Positions 63,284-64,000 of a stretch of 64,000 nucleotides of DNA are shown here, in pieces. This stretch comes from Pontederia crassipes (lineage: Eukaryota; Streptophyta; Magnoliopsida; Commelinales; Pontederiaceae). The stretch is from assembly GCA_030549335.1 (NCBI GenBank), contig CM060193.1, positions 46,919,391 to 46,983,390 on the forward strand, given 5' to 3'. The notes under the pieces were generated by a model. The model saw nothing but the letters and a program-made list of their open reading frames with translations. It made no database searches and was not told the origin of the DNA. A program made the translations under genes and the position numbers. The stretch's first letter is position 1, and the number at the start of each line of letters is the position of its first letter.

Positions 63284-64000
63284 TAAAGATCTCGAGCGGC
63301 CATAATCCAAACTTTTACCTGAGTTCGTACTGCAAGGATGGAACCAAAGGAACCATTTTGACAGCTAACTTTTCCCCATCCACAAAACCACACGAGAGGA
63401 CCTCAAACCACATTCCGGCATGAAAGATCAAACTTTGACGCAAGTCCTTGTTTCTAATCGCCAACCAGGAGTTTACCACCACGCAACGAGTCCCAGCAGA
63501 CTCAAATCAAATTCCACAAAGTTCTGACAATTCCTATTTTTAGCAATCCGCGGCATCCAAATCAGAGCTCTCTACGAGAAACAAGAATAATCAGCTTGGA
63601 ATCCACCACGAATCTTGGAGTGGACATGGGAACTTTTCTAGCGTAATAAATAAATCGAAGAAAAAAACAACGATGGAAATGGAATCGGCGGTTCTTGTGG
63701 ACGGTAAGCGGACAAGAGCGGGAGAGGCGGCCACTTGGCCGCCCTCGCTACTTTTGTCCCCCGCGTTGGAATCCAATGACCGTCGCGTGCTTTGTCGGGC
63801 ATCGGGCTTAGATTCTTTCGAAATCTAACTTTGGAAGGGGTGTCGGGCTTAAAGGGAAGGGAGGTTATCTATTTAGTCAAAACTCTCTGAAGGAGTCGGT
63901 ACATAGTTTGAAGAATGGTCGAAGGTGGTCTTTTCTCTAAAATTTTTTTTTTATCAAAAATCGCTTGACATCAGATTTGTTAATTGAGCGAGCAGCGTTG
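63284..64000. other. Likely NLP promoter and leader region
   Basis: No coding gene is seen. The segment just above 63319 may be the non-coding first exon of the NLP gene on the minus strand, with its promoter further up. No TATA box can be assigned with confidence. Confidence 0.4.

Larger units (their letters stand above)
60356..63318 (-). other. Predicted 5' leader intron of the NLP gene
   Basis: The minus strand has a donor GAACTCAG then GTAAAAG at 63319/63318, and an acceptor GGTTTTAG then GAG at 60356/60355, 18 bp upstream of the ATG at 60337. If used, the first NLP exon lies above 63319 and this intron contains the entire Mutator-like element. NLP genes commonly have a leader intron; use here is inferred. 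Confidence 0.45.

Overview
This is nuclear DNA of a flowering plant. It carries intron-rich plant gene families (ribosomal protein uL18/RPL5, the CAF-1 large subunit FAS1, an IQ67-domain protein, an NIN-like transcription factor) in AT-rich intergenic DNA dense with plant transposons. The GC-rich intronless gene at 38 kb and the GC-rich Mutator-like elements suggest a monocot, probably not a grass. The species cannot be fixed from the sequence alone. No tRNA, rRNA, organellar or CRISPR sequence was seen.

Layout. 1-2377: a GC-rich foldback transposon of Mutator type, cut by the window edge. 5.8-9.6 kb (-): an intact three-exon gene of unknown function (521 aa); its last exon is only 72 bp, across a 2-kb intron holding a hAT-like MITE and a SINE tail. 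9.7-16.5 kb: intergenic, with a LINE relic and MITEs. 16.5-19.1 kb (-): RPL5, eight coding exons, 302 aa. 19.3-33 kb: gene desert with a 937-bp tandem duplication, a decayed hAT transposase and simple repeats. 33.1-37.2 kb: an inverted-repeat-flanked segment with a GH18 chitinase fragment, split by a 2,969-bp solo LTR. 38 kb (+): a four-helix membrane protein. 39.4-46.0 kb (-): FAS1, twelve coding exons, 925 aa, with two E2F-type sites upstream. 47 kb: a hAT MITE. 49.1-51.4 kb (-): an IQD protein, 502 aa. 54.1-60.3 kb (-): an NIN-like protein gene that looks dead. 60.5-63.3 kb: a second GC-rich Mutator-like element with a perfect 9-bp target duplication, in the leader of the NLP gene.

Most notable is a 1.4-kb insertion in the first coding exon of the NLP gene. 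It has a 15-bp target duplication and contains part of a Mog1 (Ran-binding) exon, the following intron donor, and a SINE-like sequence exactly at its 3' end. This looks like a host gene segment retroposed from an embedded SINE tail. The same NLP gene shows two 1-nt frame changes and a K-to-Q change in the RWP-RK signature.

Exon models were built by hand. For RPL5, FAS1, IQD and the unknown gene, all junctions used are GT/AG and exon lengths sum to whole codon numbers. No expression data or database searches were available.
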